NCBI RefSeq assembly: GCF_051020985.1
Contig: NC_135006.1
Coordinates: 18,307,501 to 18,371,500, forward strand
Length of the DNA stretch: 64,000 bases
Origin: Nomia melanderi
Taxonomy: Eukaryota > Arthropoda > Insecta > Hymenoptera > Halictidae
Direction of reading: 5' to 3'
The notes beneath the pieces are model-generated. The model was given only the letters and a program-made list of their open reading frames with translations. It did not search any database and was not told the origin of the DNA. The translations under genes and the position numbers were made by a program. Positions 47,290 through 58,964 of the stretch are shown in pieces. The number at the start of each line of letters is the position of its first letter. Position 1 is the first letter of the stretch.

Positions 47290-47338
47290 CGCCTTGATGG
47301 TCTAACATCGTCAGAGTGTTCGCTGCGACCTCCTCGCT
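47290..47338 (-). CDS. Snap25: SNAP-25 alternative 49-nt exon, second copy (SEEVAANTLTMLDHQG)
   Basis: Encodes SEEVAANTLTMLDHQG plus the first base of Glu, with acceptor TGTCGTAG and donor GGCG|GTAAGC. The length (49 nt) and both phases equal those of the other two copies. The zero-layer Gln (DHQG) and the heptad hydrophobics are kept, but AANTLT replaces GIRTLV/GMKTLV, making this the most diverged copy. The frame is open with no damage at either splice site, so it is not obviously a dead duplicate. Confidence 0.9.
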
Positions 47339-48297
47339 CTACGACAGGGTCGAAGGGCCCACACGTTAACGGAAACGAAAGATCGTTCAGTGATGCGCGT
47401 GAACAACTGCGAAATTAAGTCAGAGACAAACAAGCAGAGACCGCCAGTGCACGCCTTGCCACAGAACGGATCCAAGGGTCTTCTATTCGGGGGACCAATC
47501 GATCTCGAATTTGTCGAACTAATTCTTTCAATGGGACTGATGGATTTTCACCAACGTCTATGCCTTTTAAACTAACGATCAATCTACAAATTCATTCGTT
47601 CAATATTTTATTCGGATAAATAACATTTTACACGTGAAAACTGCGTGTTTCCCAGTAACTGCATTTCCTCTAGATAGTTTCTCTAAATAGTTCCATTTTT
47701 TACAGAGAATCGCGAATAAGCCGTAGCTTTTTACACCGCTTAGAATCCCATTAGAGTTAATTAAAAAGAAAGGAAGAAAAATCTATCATTCCCATTGAAG
47801 CGTACTGCGAGTATACCTTTCCTCGTCAAAGGGTCCCTGTAACGAAACGAGGGGGTTCGCACGGGACAATCCGTCGCCGAATCTCGCATCCCGTTTCTCT
47901 GCGATTCGGCGGGACTAAAATCCGAGTCGTGTGACAAAACGTGCCCGGGGCTTTTAATCAAACAAAAAATTCTCCATAATATTCATCTACGAAAGAAAAC
48001 ACAATCGTGTGTCCGAGGTGTTCGTCCGTGAATCGACGTAATTTCGAACAATTCGATACGATCGTAGAATATTCGTGTAGAATTAATTTTATAATAGTCG
48101 ATGTAATGATTATTGGAACGACAATGAGTATCCGCTGAAAGAATTCCTCACGGACGAACACCTTGGACTCGATGATGGTAAATCGGAAACAAAACATATG
48201 ATAATAGAATGATGACGATGCGTGAACAGATAAAGTAGGAATGGCGCGTCGAGAAAAAAAAACGAGCGACGGTGACAGAGAAAGAGAGAGAGAAGGC

Positions 48298-48464
48298 TAT
48301 ATACAGGGTGGGACAGGTGAAAGGGAACACCTAATCACTTCTAACGACCTCGTGTTGCAATCGTCAAACACTCGGCATTATCCGGAACGATTGTTTTCCC
48401 TCCAATAGGCAAACAGTGAAGTTATTTAAGTGTTCCTGTTTACGAGCCCCGCCCTGTGTATATA
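48298..48464. mobile_element. Short inverted-repeat element (MITE-like)
   Basis: The left end TATATACAGGGTGGGACAGG is mirrored at the right end (reverse complement TATATACACAGGGCGGGGC). Further in, GGGAACACCTAATCACTTC faces the reverse complement AGGAACACTTAAATAACTTC. The unit is 167 bp with no coding capacity. A second similar terminus (TATATACAGGATGTTCC) begins at 48,459, overlapping the right end, which suggests nested or abutting insertions. Confidence 0.5.
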
Positions 48465-51118
48465 CAGGATGTTCCAGAGTTCATCCCTCCAAATGAACAC
48501 CTCGAAAAATATAAGAGACGGAGAACATCTTCGCTTTGACGAACCCTTTAGACTCGAAGATTTTAACGTTGCATTCGAAGACACCGTCTCGATGGTGACA
48601 GTCGAGTGCAAAGGGTTAAAGTGCTATCATAAATTTAAAGCGATCATTGAAAATGTCCATGAACGTTTAAGTTTCTCGAAGTGATCGCAAAGTCTTGGTT
48701 CTCGTGTTTCCGAAGGTGTTTCCCTGGACGGATGGAAATGGGACGCCCGATGTATAGTGATCGCCAGAACGAATGAAACTGAAACGAAGTCGTGGCTGCG
48801 TCCCAGCTACGTCACTGTTCACATGTTCGATTTTCCACGGCGCACGCCGAACACCGACGTGAACGTCTGCTTGCACCATGCGCTCCGCACTGCTAAAGGG
48901 CTGGATTTTATCGTGGACACGACGGTACACGCCGTGCCATCGGCACAAAGAAAAAAAGAGCAAGGTCACCGTGGACGAACGCGACAGCTGCTACTTTAAC
49001 TCTTTACAGTTCACAGGTGCACAGGATTCTACGGCAACATCGGAAACTCTCGGAACAGCTGTTCGCAGCGTATTAACACTGAAACTACCGGACGAATCGA
49101 ATCGATGAGCCATTTCAACGTTTGTGACATGCAAAAGAAATTCGTGTATTCCTAGTGGTAAGGATCATACTTTGAATCTCGAGGGACGTGTTCGAATTTT
49201 TACAAGGAATTAGAAATAAGTCACTATGATCGGTAGTTCCAGTGTTAATGAAATGCAGGTCAAACATTCTGAATTTCTCATTTCGAAATTAAACGAACGA
49301 ATAGTTGCAATTAATAAGCTTGGAATCTTCATTTTGCTTCAATAGAAAAGTCTGGTTTGGCATCTGATTGTACATCTGATTGTACATCACCGATTCTTTC
49401 ATACAAGGGAAAAAAGATTGTCCTGTCACTATAAAGGGTTAAAAGGTTCGCAATAAAACCGATCGGGACAGAACCAACGATCGGTTCTCACTTTGGGTGG
49501 TGACCACGGGGAGAACGGGGTGACAACCCCGAACGAAACTACGAGCTTGCTTTTTCCATCCCCGGTGCGATCAGCGAAGGAAAAGCACGCTGGCTCGCTC
49601 GCGCGTTACTTCCTCCGGAAAACCGAGATCTCGCGTCGCGTATATTCCATCGCGATTAACATTCGAACCACCGAATAATCGAATTAACTGATTTTATTCG
49701 GATCTTGATCCTTAGCTTCATTTGATCGATTGAAGCGTCGATATCCTGGGATACTTTCAGGTTTCGAGATTTTGAAATGTTCAAACTTTACTCGTATTTG
49801 AACGTTCGCGTCATTAAGTTGATCGATTTTATTTCTAACTGAATGTTTTCGTACGAATTCATTTCATACCGCCTCGTTTCACTCTTAAAATTTTTGCATC
49901 TTTTCAATGACCGTACGGGAGGGAACCGACAATGGGTGATTTCGGGCCATCCGGTGGTTCCAGTGTTAATATGCTACGGTTAATTCGATTACGAGTCGAT
50001 TCCCATGCACCACGATGGTCACCTATAATTGCGAGCGAGCTAATTAAAAGGGTTCGGTGCGGATTAGCGATTAAAGATCGTCAAAGGTAATTTCTAATCG
50101 AATCAACAGGTACATATCCCAATGTGTTCGATCGGGCCGCCTATTCGCCCGACCCTGGGACCGACTGATCGCACTACTATCGCATCAATTATTATATATA
50201 TTTACATATACATGTACCGGGTGGTCTCTATGTACACGACGGTGTCAGTAAACTCGCAGGTAGTTGAAGCAGAGGGCAATCAAAATACCTACTTGGTAAG
50301 ACGACGGTCGACAAAAAGTACGTTCGACGCGGACAGGGTGGAAGTTAGAGGATTCTCGATGGGAGGTTCACGTGTGAACGGGGTGTGTCTTCTTAGTAGT
50401 GGCGCAACTGAGGAAACGGTGTATCCTCGAGCAAACGGTCGGAAAGATACGATACAGCATTCTTAGGGATGATCTTCGCTCGGAGAGAATTTCGATCGAG
50501 CGTCTGACCATAACCGGTCGTTTCCACTTCCAGGAATGTCCATAGATCATTAAAATGCAATCAGCGGAAACGGTAATGAACGGATTGGGTCCAGAAATCT
50601 GAGGCATCATCGAATCGAATGCTTTGAAAAATTATGATCTTCCGTAGAAATTCTACAAATTTCCTACAAGTTTCTGTATCATACTAGAAAAATCTTGTTC
50701 CATCTCGTTCGACTCCAGAATCACCCTCTTCCCGATCGAGCCATTAGTCATAGGACACCCTGTGCACACAAATATGTACACAGTCGCGTGCGCCGCCGCT
50801 CGAGCCGATCGCATGTCGCGATTAACCGAAGAAAACAAACGAGAAACACAGTCGACTGTCCCGCGATCGCCAATTTTCTTCCACCAAATGGAATTTCGTT
50901 CGCCGGGAATGTTCATCATTCCACGGTACGAGCTGTCGATGATCTTTCGAGCGGCAACGTTAGCGAGGTACGCGCGCGCGACGAAAAAATGGAGAAAAGT
51001 AGACAGAGAGAGGTCGCTACTGCTAGAAAAAATAGGTTTACGGTCAAATAGATTATGTTACACTGGCTTGTTTCTGCGCTAAACAAAAACGATAGAGACA
51101 GGAGGTAACGTAGAGTCG

Positions 51119-51346
51119 CGTATACAGGATGAATCGTTTAACCGGGACACTGCAATTTATTTGTCTGTCGGGTGAAAGAGTGTTCGAGACGAAAGTTGTT
51201 TGGCATCGAGAGTTAGAGCTACGGTTCACGAAGACGGCGTGGTTTGATCGATGCCGAATAACTTTCGTTCCGAGCAACTTCTTTCTGCGACGAATGGTTT
51301 GCAAATAAACTTCGGTGGCACGGTTCAACGACTCACCCTGTACACG
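51119..51346. mobile_element. MITE-like element with about 32-bp terminal inverted repeats
   Basis: The left terminus begins CGTATACAGGATGAATCGTT (51,119-51,150). The right terminus (51,315-51,346) is, in reverse complement, CGTGTACAGGGTGAGTCGTT and onward. Counting by eye, 26 of 32 positions match. The 228-bp unit has no meaningful frame. Terminal ACAGGGTG-type sequences recur in the neighbouring elements, hinting at related families. Confidence 0.65.
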
Positions 51347-51369
51347 TACACGTGTACGATCATCTATAC

Positions 51370-51780
51370 GTAGCATGTGTGCAGGGTGTTCAGGCTGTTA
51401 GTGTTCTCCTCTTTGGTACACTTAAGAACAAATGAAAGCAGAGGTTGCACTAGTTTCGTGTCGACGATACGATCTAACCAGATTTTTCGAATTTACAATA
51501 CTGCCGACGAAACGCGAATGTCTCCTGTTGCTTTCAATTGATACATATATTTTGTAACATGAAATAATACTGAAGCTGACATCAACCTACAAAATAAAGG
51601 TATCGATTTCAAGTAAAGAGAAGATATCGACATCTCTCGGGGATCGTAAATTTCCCGAATTCGCTCAGATCGTACGGCTTCTTAAGAAACAGTGGAACCT
51701 TTTCATTTGTTTGTTTAAAGGTATCTACCACTCTCGAGGAAAGATTCTGGTAACTATTAACGTGAACACCCAGTATATTA
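51370..51780. mobile_element. Possible inverted-repeat element, weak ends
   Basis: TGCAGGGTGTTCAGGCTGTTAG at about 51,370 resembles the reverse complement of the sequence ending near 51,776 (TACTGGGTGTTCACGTTAATAG). GGGTGTTCA is shared exactly and the rest only loosely. Tentative. Confidence 0.25.
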
Positions 51781-52835
51781 CTGTGTGACACGAACGTAGA
51801 GTAAGAAATTACACGTTGACTGAAAGCGACACAGCTATGTAAGCCTTGTGTGTTCGACTACGAAGAACAGAGACAGACAGATAGAAAGTAACGGGAACTA
51901 GAGGGAGACAAATGAACGGACAGAGAGAAAGAAAAATACGAGAGAGAACAGAGAACAGAGAACAGAGAACAGAGAACAGAGAACAAAACAAAGAAGAAGG
52001 AAGACAGCATACAGAGTAGTAGTAACGTGTACACAACTGGCACGCAATCCATGAAAGAACGTGTTGCGTTTTCGTGAGAAGTAAAGACAGAGAGTAGTAG
52101 ACAACAGTAGTAGTTGTAAAACAGAGACGGACAAAAGACAATTACGTATGCGTCTAATCGAGATGCATACATATATGTATAAATATACACACGTCGAGTA
52201 AAACACGTCTACACGCTTCGAATGGAGTACACTTTGATTTGCTGGTCGTGTCGACAGTGACGGAGGGTTCGTTGCGGAGTCGTACGAGGTGTTCCGCTTT
52301 TATTTTCCCGAATGGCGTCGATATGTTCTGTCCTCGATGATAAGAGGAGAATATTGTACACGTGTACGAGCTTGTGGATTTCTTCGAATCGATCCAATTT
52401 ATTAGAAAGTCGTAATAAGAATACTGAGATTGCAAGTGATTGGCTTCTCGCTTATTAAAACCATTCGTCTTTAATTTGAATGTACTGTAATCTTTGAATG
52501 AACCATTCAACGCTGAATATTCTCAACACCTTCGTACAGAATCAAACGAAAACACCAATCTCCCACGCCAATCTCCGATGTTCCATTTTTATTAGAACTT
52601 TCCAATAAACCATTCGTGACTCTCTATACACGCACACCATTTTTCTCTGATCTTCAATTGTAGAACACATTGCCGCCGTTCGAATAAAACAGACACCCAC
52701 GTACCTCAGATACAGAGAGTGGCGGAAAGAAACTAGACAGACAGATCGACAGATAACGGTAGGAAATGGAGGTCCAGGGAACAGAGAGACGAGAAGCGGC
52801 GACTGAGAAAGGACCGTTGATAGAAACAGAAATAA

Positions 52836-52882
<47 letters not shown>

Positions 52883-53810
52883 TTGAAAGGTTGAAAGGGT
52901 GGACAGGGTCGGACAGAGTTCGTAGGGGCGCGCAAAGGGACGAAGAAACAAAACAGGCTGTTCAAATTCGATACGCGCGATAACACCGATCCACGCTCTG
53001 TAACTAGACTCGATATCACTGCGTTTTATCGGGTTCTCTGAGTATATATATATTGAGTGTACTGGCAGCAGCAGCAGCAGCAGCGGGCGCAGCACGGTAG
53101 CTGGATGTTTTGGCAAGTTAGTCATGTCTTTTTGTCGTGCTTTGGTAGTTTCGAGAAGTGGTTTGTGTCTTCGATCATAGCTGTCGCAATTGTTCAGGAA
53201 AGTATCTTTTGGCATTTGTTCAATTTTATTCTTTAATTGATAAGTGCTTCGGAGATTGGTCAACTTCTGTGCCAAGTTCAAACGATTATCGTATCAATAT
53301 TAGAACTATCGAATAGGGAAACTGAGCGTTTACCAATCTTTTGTATAAAAATGATTATTGCTATCCTGATTGGCTTGTTTCTTCGAGTATCAAATGATCA
53401 AAGATTGTTAATCATTTAAGAAAAAGGGTTTTATTTTGAATGTAATTAAACTGAAATTCCTGGTCACTAATCGCAACCAGCTGCGATCGCAGTAACGTTG
53501 GCAGTGTTCAGTGGTGAGGATCAGCAGAGTCAGTAGCAATTGCTAGTAGTAGGTATAGTAGATAGTACAGGTATTAGTAGTAAGTATTAGTTAGTAGCTA
53601 GTAGTAGTAGTAGTAAGTATTAGTTGGTAGTTAGTAGTTAGTAGCTAGTAGTAGTAGTAGTAGTAGTAGTATTTGTATGGTAGGACTGTACAGTGGTAGT
53701 TGGCTGTCGCTTTTCATCGTCAACCGCGGACTCGCAAAACACGTCACGCTCGAACATCACCGCTACACAATACATCAGATCGAACAGCCCCAGGGTTTAT
53801 ACGGTGCACG

Positions 53811-54020
53811 CCGGGTGCTCCCGAAATCGTGGTGCAATCGGAAAGGAAAGAAATCTGCATTGAAAAGATGAAAGATCGAGAATATGAAGTAAAATTGCCT
53901 CGCAGGGAACTTCGTTTCGTATAGAATAAAAGAAACTAGTACTCCCTATTTTCCACTTAGACTCTCGCATAGAATAATTTAGCCGTCGGTTGCACCGCGA
54001 TTTCGGGGACATCCCGTATA
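53811..54020. mobile_element. Inverted-repeat element, family shared with 62.0-62.3 kb
   Basis: Left end: CCGGGTGCTCCCGAAATCGT followed by GGTGCAATCGG. Right end, in reverse complement: CGGGATGTCCCCGAAATCGC followed by GGTGCAACCGACGG. The 14-base core TGTCCCCGAAATCG, or one change from it, appears at both ends here and at both ends of the element at 62,001-62,270. It is a short non-autonomous DNA element inside a SNAP-25 intron. Confidence 0.65.
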
Positions 54021-55989
54021 ACACTCGTGTCGCTAAATCTCTCTACCGTGCTACTTCTCGGTCGCAACGAGTTTCATCGAGCAGGGAGTTGCGTGTTTTC
54101 AAATCCAGTATCGTGCTGGTTTGCTATTGGTCGACGAAGTTTTGGAGAAAAAACAGAATAAAGAGAATAAAGAGAAAGAGAGAGAGAGAGAGAGAGAGGG
54201 AAATGAAGAGAGAAAAACAGAAAAATTCGAGCTCGGCGAACAAGTTCGAGTGCACGAGCCTGTGGAAGGGAAAAAGTGGAAAAAAAGAGAGAGATCGTCG
54301 TTTGATCGGCACACGAGAGCGCGACGTCGATCCTCGTCCGTGCCGCTTCACGGTAGAATGGGGCGAGCTATTAAAAGCGTCGCTTCCTTCGACCCGTAAT
54401 GAATCGGCGCACCGATTGGAAAACAATAAGGACAAAAAACTGCCGAGAGAAAAACCGGTATGTATGTACGCGCGCACTCTGCTCGCGGAACACATGTATT
54501 CGGACGGGAATATGCTAATTCAGCTATACATTTTACCTTACACGAACAACTGTATTTATTACGACCTCGTGAAAATCCGATTACGCTTGACCTTGGATTT
54601 CTGGGTCCTGAGAATCGAGAATGAAAAATGTGCAAACCAAATTTGACAGAAAAAACGAAGGAATAACGCAACTTTCGTTTGTCCACGTAAGGGTTGAATA
54701 GAGACCAAGGTTTTCAATGATTAATCTTTGGATAAAAGAAATGAGAGGATAATCTACAATATAATAATAGTAATAATTGAACTAAAGAGTGACAAAATCG
54801 GAGAGTTCAACGGAGGGTCGTTCTTCGATCAGAAAGATCTGCAAGAAAGTTCCGCTTCCGAGATCGACCGACACGCGATTTCCGGTCGAATCGTGGAAAC
54901 CAGAGACCGCGGTCGTGGAAATTGCGACGGAGATAAAACCCTCGCAAAGATAACGCACGGCGGAAGGATCGTTTGCCCGTTCCGCAACGGAAGAAAAAAA
55001 CAGGGATCGAGGGGAGGAAGGTCAAGGGGTCAAGGGGTCGCGGGAGAGAGCGTTCTCGAGATAAGCGAGCGTGGTTAAGCTGTCCATCGATTTCCCGGGC
55101 CGCCGGAAGTGCACGAGGTCGAAGCTTGTCCGCGGAGGCGCGCGGGCCACGATCGGAAAACCCGGGAAGAGAGACAGAGGCAGAAACAGAAACAGAAACA
55201 GAAACAGAAACAGAAACAGAGATAGAAACGGAGAGAAAGAGAGAGGAATTCACGCGCCGCTACCACCGTGATCGCGAGCGTGATTCGTAATTGCGGAAAC
55301 TCGGGACCGCTACGACCGGATCTGGATGGACAAGGCTGTTTCCGCGCGACGATATACGCGCAGACCAAGAGAAAATACTTTCTTTCGAAATTTTCTCGTT
55401 TCAACCGTTTGTGGAACGTGTAGGAAATTTTCTTCTTTGTAGAAGAATCGATCGGTTCTGGTAGATTTGGAGTGTTCACTCCGGTGTGAAAAACAAAGGA
55501 ATAAAATCGATATTTGCCGCAGAAGAGCGTTTTAATCGTGACAATCCTCGACACAATCGTTATTAGAAACATCGACAGTCTCGTGTTCCAATCCCATTGT
55601 TTCGCATTGCTGTCCTCCGTTTTGCTTTTAATTCTGAGGAATTTCTAGCGTTACGCGTACCATCCGACGAAAACAGCCCGACACCGCAGATCCTTGGAAC
55701 AGGCCAAGGAAGAGGGAAGAGTCTGATCATTCCTTAAGGGTGTGGCACGACACAGTCCACTGTACGTGTATAATTCGTGTGAGAAAAGGGGGAGAATGGG
55801 GTGGCAGCAGTTGGAAGCAAGGTAAACGCGCAGTTCACCGGCTTCCCCCAATTTTCACCGTTGAACCGGCTAGCGCGCTAGCCCGGGCCCAACGCGTGCA
55901 CCGCGATCGCGTAGTGTCTCCTTCTAGCGACAAGAGCGAAGCTTCAACAGAGACCCGTAAAAGATGTTAGCTCGAGAAAAGTTGGAAAG

Positions 55990-56041
55990 CTGGGGAAAGC
56001 TCGGGAAAGCTCGGGAAAGCTAGGGAAAGCTAGGGAAAGCT
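55990..56041 (-). repeat. Decamer repeat about 150-200 nt downstream of first alternative SNAP-25 exon
   Basis: Five copies of GGGAAAGCT plus one spacer base on the plus strand, read as AGCTTTCCC in the SNAP-25 transcript. The first alternative 49-nt exon ends at 56,191 and its intron runs through this repeat, so it sits where a splicing regulatory element could act. That role is inference. Confidence 0.75.
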
Positions 56042-56190
56042 GCGGACAACTGGGGAGATCCGGTGAACTGCTTGTCCACCGAGGAACAAAAGGCGAGGAG
56101 GTTCAAAGAGAGCAAAAAGGGTGGAGAAAGAAACGAAGGTTCCCCTTCCTCTGTTCGTTTACTTAAATGGCTAAAAAGCGGTTCACTCAC

Positions 56191-56239
56191 CTCCCTGGTC
56201 ATCGAGCGCGACCAGAGTACGGATGCCAGCCTCCTTGCT
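56191..56239 (-). CDS. Snap25: SNAP-25 alternative 49-nt exon, first copy (SKEAGIRTLVALDDQG)
   Basis: Encodes SKEAGIRTLVALDDQG plus the first base of Glu. The acceptor is GTCTGTCGTAG and the donor GGAG|GTGAGT, the best donor of the three. This is the same string as I recall for Drosophila SNAP-25, so it is the canonical version. It is the 5'-most of the three copies in transcript order. It supplies the central part of the first SNARE helix including the zero-layer Gln (DDQG). Confidence 0.96.
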
Positions 56240-57264
56240 CTACGACAGACAGAGGCAGCACAACACAGACAACCACCACCAGTGTTAGAGAGTTGTATTT
56301 TTTTTTTTCAAGTAGTAAGTATATAGTATAGTAATATTAGTAGTATATTAGTAGTAGTATATAGTATTTACGGTTAGGCAGAGGCGGTTTAAGGGTGTGC
56401 TTTGGAGAGAAGTTGGTGGAGAGAAGTGGGCTAAAAAAAAAGAGCTATGTCCTCTCGTTTTGTTCGATTATATATATATTCTTTTTTTTATCTGGTTACC
56501 TGTAAGTATCGTTATATATTTTTTTTTTTTTGCTGTTTCGCTGAACGGTGTTCGGAAGATGATGATAATAATATATATATATATATCGTGACACTGGGTA
56601 TAAATCTTTGTTTCTGGGCTTGTTATTTTTTGGGGGTAGCGGTTTCCTGGTTGTATAGACGCGGCATGACACAAGATGCAGCGGAAATGAGTGGTAAGAA
56701 GGGGTTGGTCGTTATTCTGCTCGTATAATTAACTCTGTATAAAATATCATATAATAAATATATAATCATTACTGCTCTTTACGGTTGTTGTTGTTATTGT
56801 TGTTCTCGATGACGGGTCTGGGTGAGACGCTCTTTTCTATCTGTATATAATCCTAGATTATTGTTATCGATTTTGCTGTTTTGTTTCTGTCTGGTTGATC
56901 TGGCCATTTGGTATACGCGTTTCATTTTTTTTTTTTCGTGTCAGCCGGCGCACAATATTTTTACTCCGGGCCTGTGTGAATTATATCTGACAGAGACAGG
57001 TGGGCAGAGACAGACAAGCAACGGAAAACGTATTATCTATTTTTGTTCTTGTTATTGTTTTCCTACCACGGATTTATAGAGTACACGTTGCAGAAATATA
57101 TAACAATATATAAGTATAATTATAATCTTGGTGTCTATAGAACACAATCTAGTCTTGTCGCTGTAGTTGTTGCTGTTGTTGGTCTTGATGTTGTTTTTCG
57201 ATCATGACGATGTTGTTGTTGTTGTTGTTCTTGTTGTTGTTGTTGGTAGTAGTAGTAGTATTAT

Positions 57265-57296
<32 letters not shown>

Positions 57297-57574
57297 TCGG
57301 TAATAGTAAAAGGTAACAGAAATGGAGTAATAGTAAATAGTAATAGTAGTAGTAATAGTAGTAGTAGTAGTGGTAAATAGTAGTAATAGTAGTAACAATA
57401 ATATTGTCACATCTATCCTCGTCTGTTGGATCTTCAGTTCCGGTTAATATTACTCGAGACTGGTTTCGTGGGAAGCGCGAACAACGCTCGCAGGACAGAC
57501 TTCGGTTCTGTGCTCTGTATATACCTACTGAGGTTGTTTTTGGTTTATATCTTTTTGTCGGTCGTTTCTACAGG

Positions 57575-57620
<46 letters not shown>

Positions 57621-58924
57621 GATATCAAATATATATGTATATATATATATATATATAATTTTTGTTTGTACTCTTTTTGTATCTCTACCTTTTTTATTTT
57701 CCTATACTGTTGTTACTGTTGATGTTGTTTCTGTTTCGCTAGAGCGTGACGAGTCGAACACCGCTCTTTGGTATCGTTAATCTTTTTCTTTCTGTTTCAT
57801 TTGGGAGGAGATAGAGAAAGACAGAGAGAAAAACAACGGAAAAAGACAGAGAGAGAACATTTCGAGCCATCGTCCACCTCGTAAGAAGCTTCTTCGCGCG
57901 TTCCCGTTCGCACGGCGAACGAGAAGACGTCGGAATCTTCTTAGGACCGAGGAACGAGGCTCGAATAAATGAAAAAAAAGAAAGTACAAGTGGTAGAAGA
58001 ATAGATACAGAAAGTAAAAGAGAAACGAACGGTCGGATAGATATCATAACACGCGCACGATGGACTTTACATGGCTTAGTTGTTCGAATTAGTTTCTCGC
58101 GATGCGAAACAGTATTCAACGTGTGACAATGTCGAAATAAAAATGTGTCAACGCTTCAAGTTATTTCGATATCCGAACGTCCGATAGAAAAAACAATTGA
58201 AAGTTTCTCGCGACGTACAGGAACAATCCAATTTAATAAAAGTGTCGCGAAACGATTAACGAACGACATAATTTCTTCGAACAACGCTTTAGATCCGACC
58301 GCGAAGAAGACAAAGACCAGAAGAAAAGAGAAGAAAGGATCAAAGAAAACGGGGGACAAAGAAAAAGAAAGAAAGAGGGGAGAGAAAAGAAACGAACGGA
58401 GATCCCGGGTCGCGCCGAGTCGCGAGAATCCCGTAAAGATGGCGGATGCCGCTTGCGCATCGGACGAAGGCGCGAGCCCGCGAATGTTTCCGGATCGTTT
58501 AAAAGCGAATTCGGCGGTTACGTAATAATTATTGTACGATACGATTAACTGGATAGTGGATATCCAATAATTTATAACTATTGTTAAGAATATTTTGCTA
58601 TTGTCCGGAAACAGAAGAAGGGATTCTCGGGGCTCGAACGGACGCCGGAAATACCTGAATAAACGCAAAGAACACACGCACACCGAGAACTTTGGGGGTT
58701 CAGGACGAGCCGGAGAGAAAGAGTAAGACAGAGAGAGAGAGAAAGAGACAGAGAAAGACAGTGAAAGTGAAAGACATACGAGAGAGAGTGAAATAGAGGC
58801 AGAGAGAAAAAGAGGAGAGCATGAAGAGAGAACGGCGAATGATCGGACGAGAGACCGAGAGAAAAGGAGCCAAGAGCTTTTTCTGGATAGACAAACACCG
58901 AACAAAGAGAGGAAGAGAAAATAC

Positions 58925-58964
<40 letters not shown>

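Larger units (their letters stand above)
47339..56190 (-). other. SNAP-25 intron between second and first alternative exons
   Basis: An 8.9 kb intron, the largest bounded on both sides. It contains short inverted-repeat elements near 48.3-48.5, 51.1-51.3, possibly 51.4-51.8, and 53.8-54.0 kb (listed separately). Repeats: AGAGAAC hexamer/heptamer at about 51,944-51,985, GA at about 52,838-52,877, TAG triplets at about 53,515-53,670, CAGAAA hexamers at about 55,181-55,219 and GGGAAAGCT decamers at about 55,990-56,041. No open frame inside shows homology. Confidence 0.55.
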
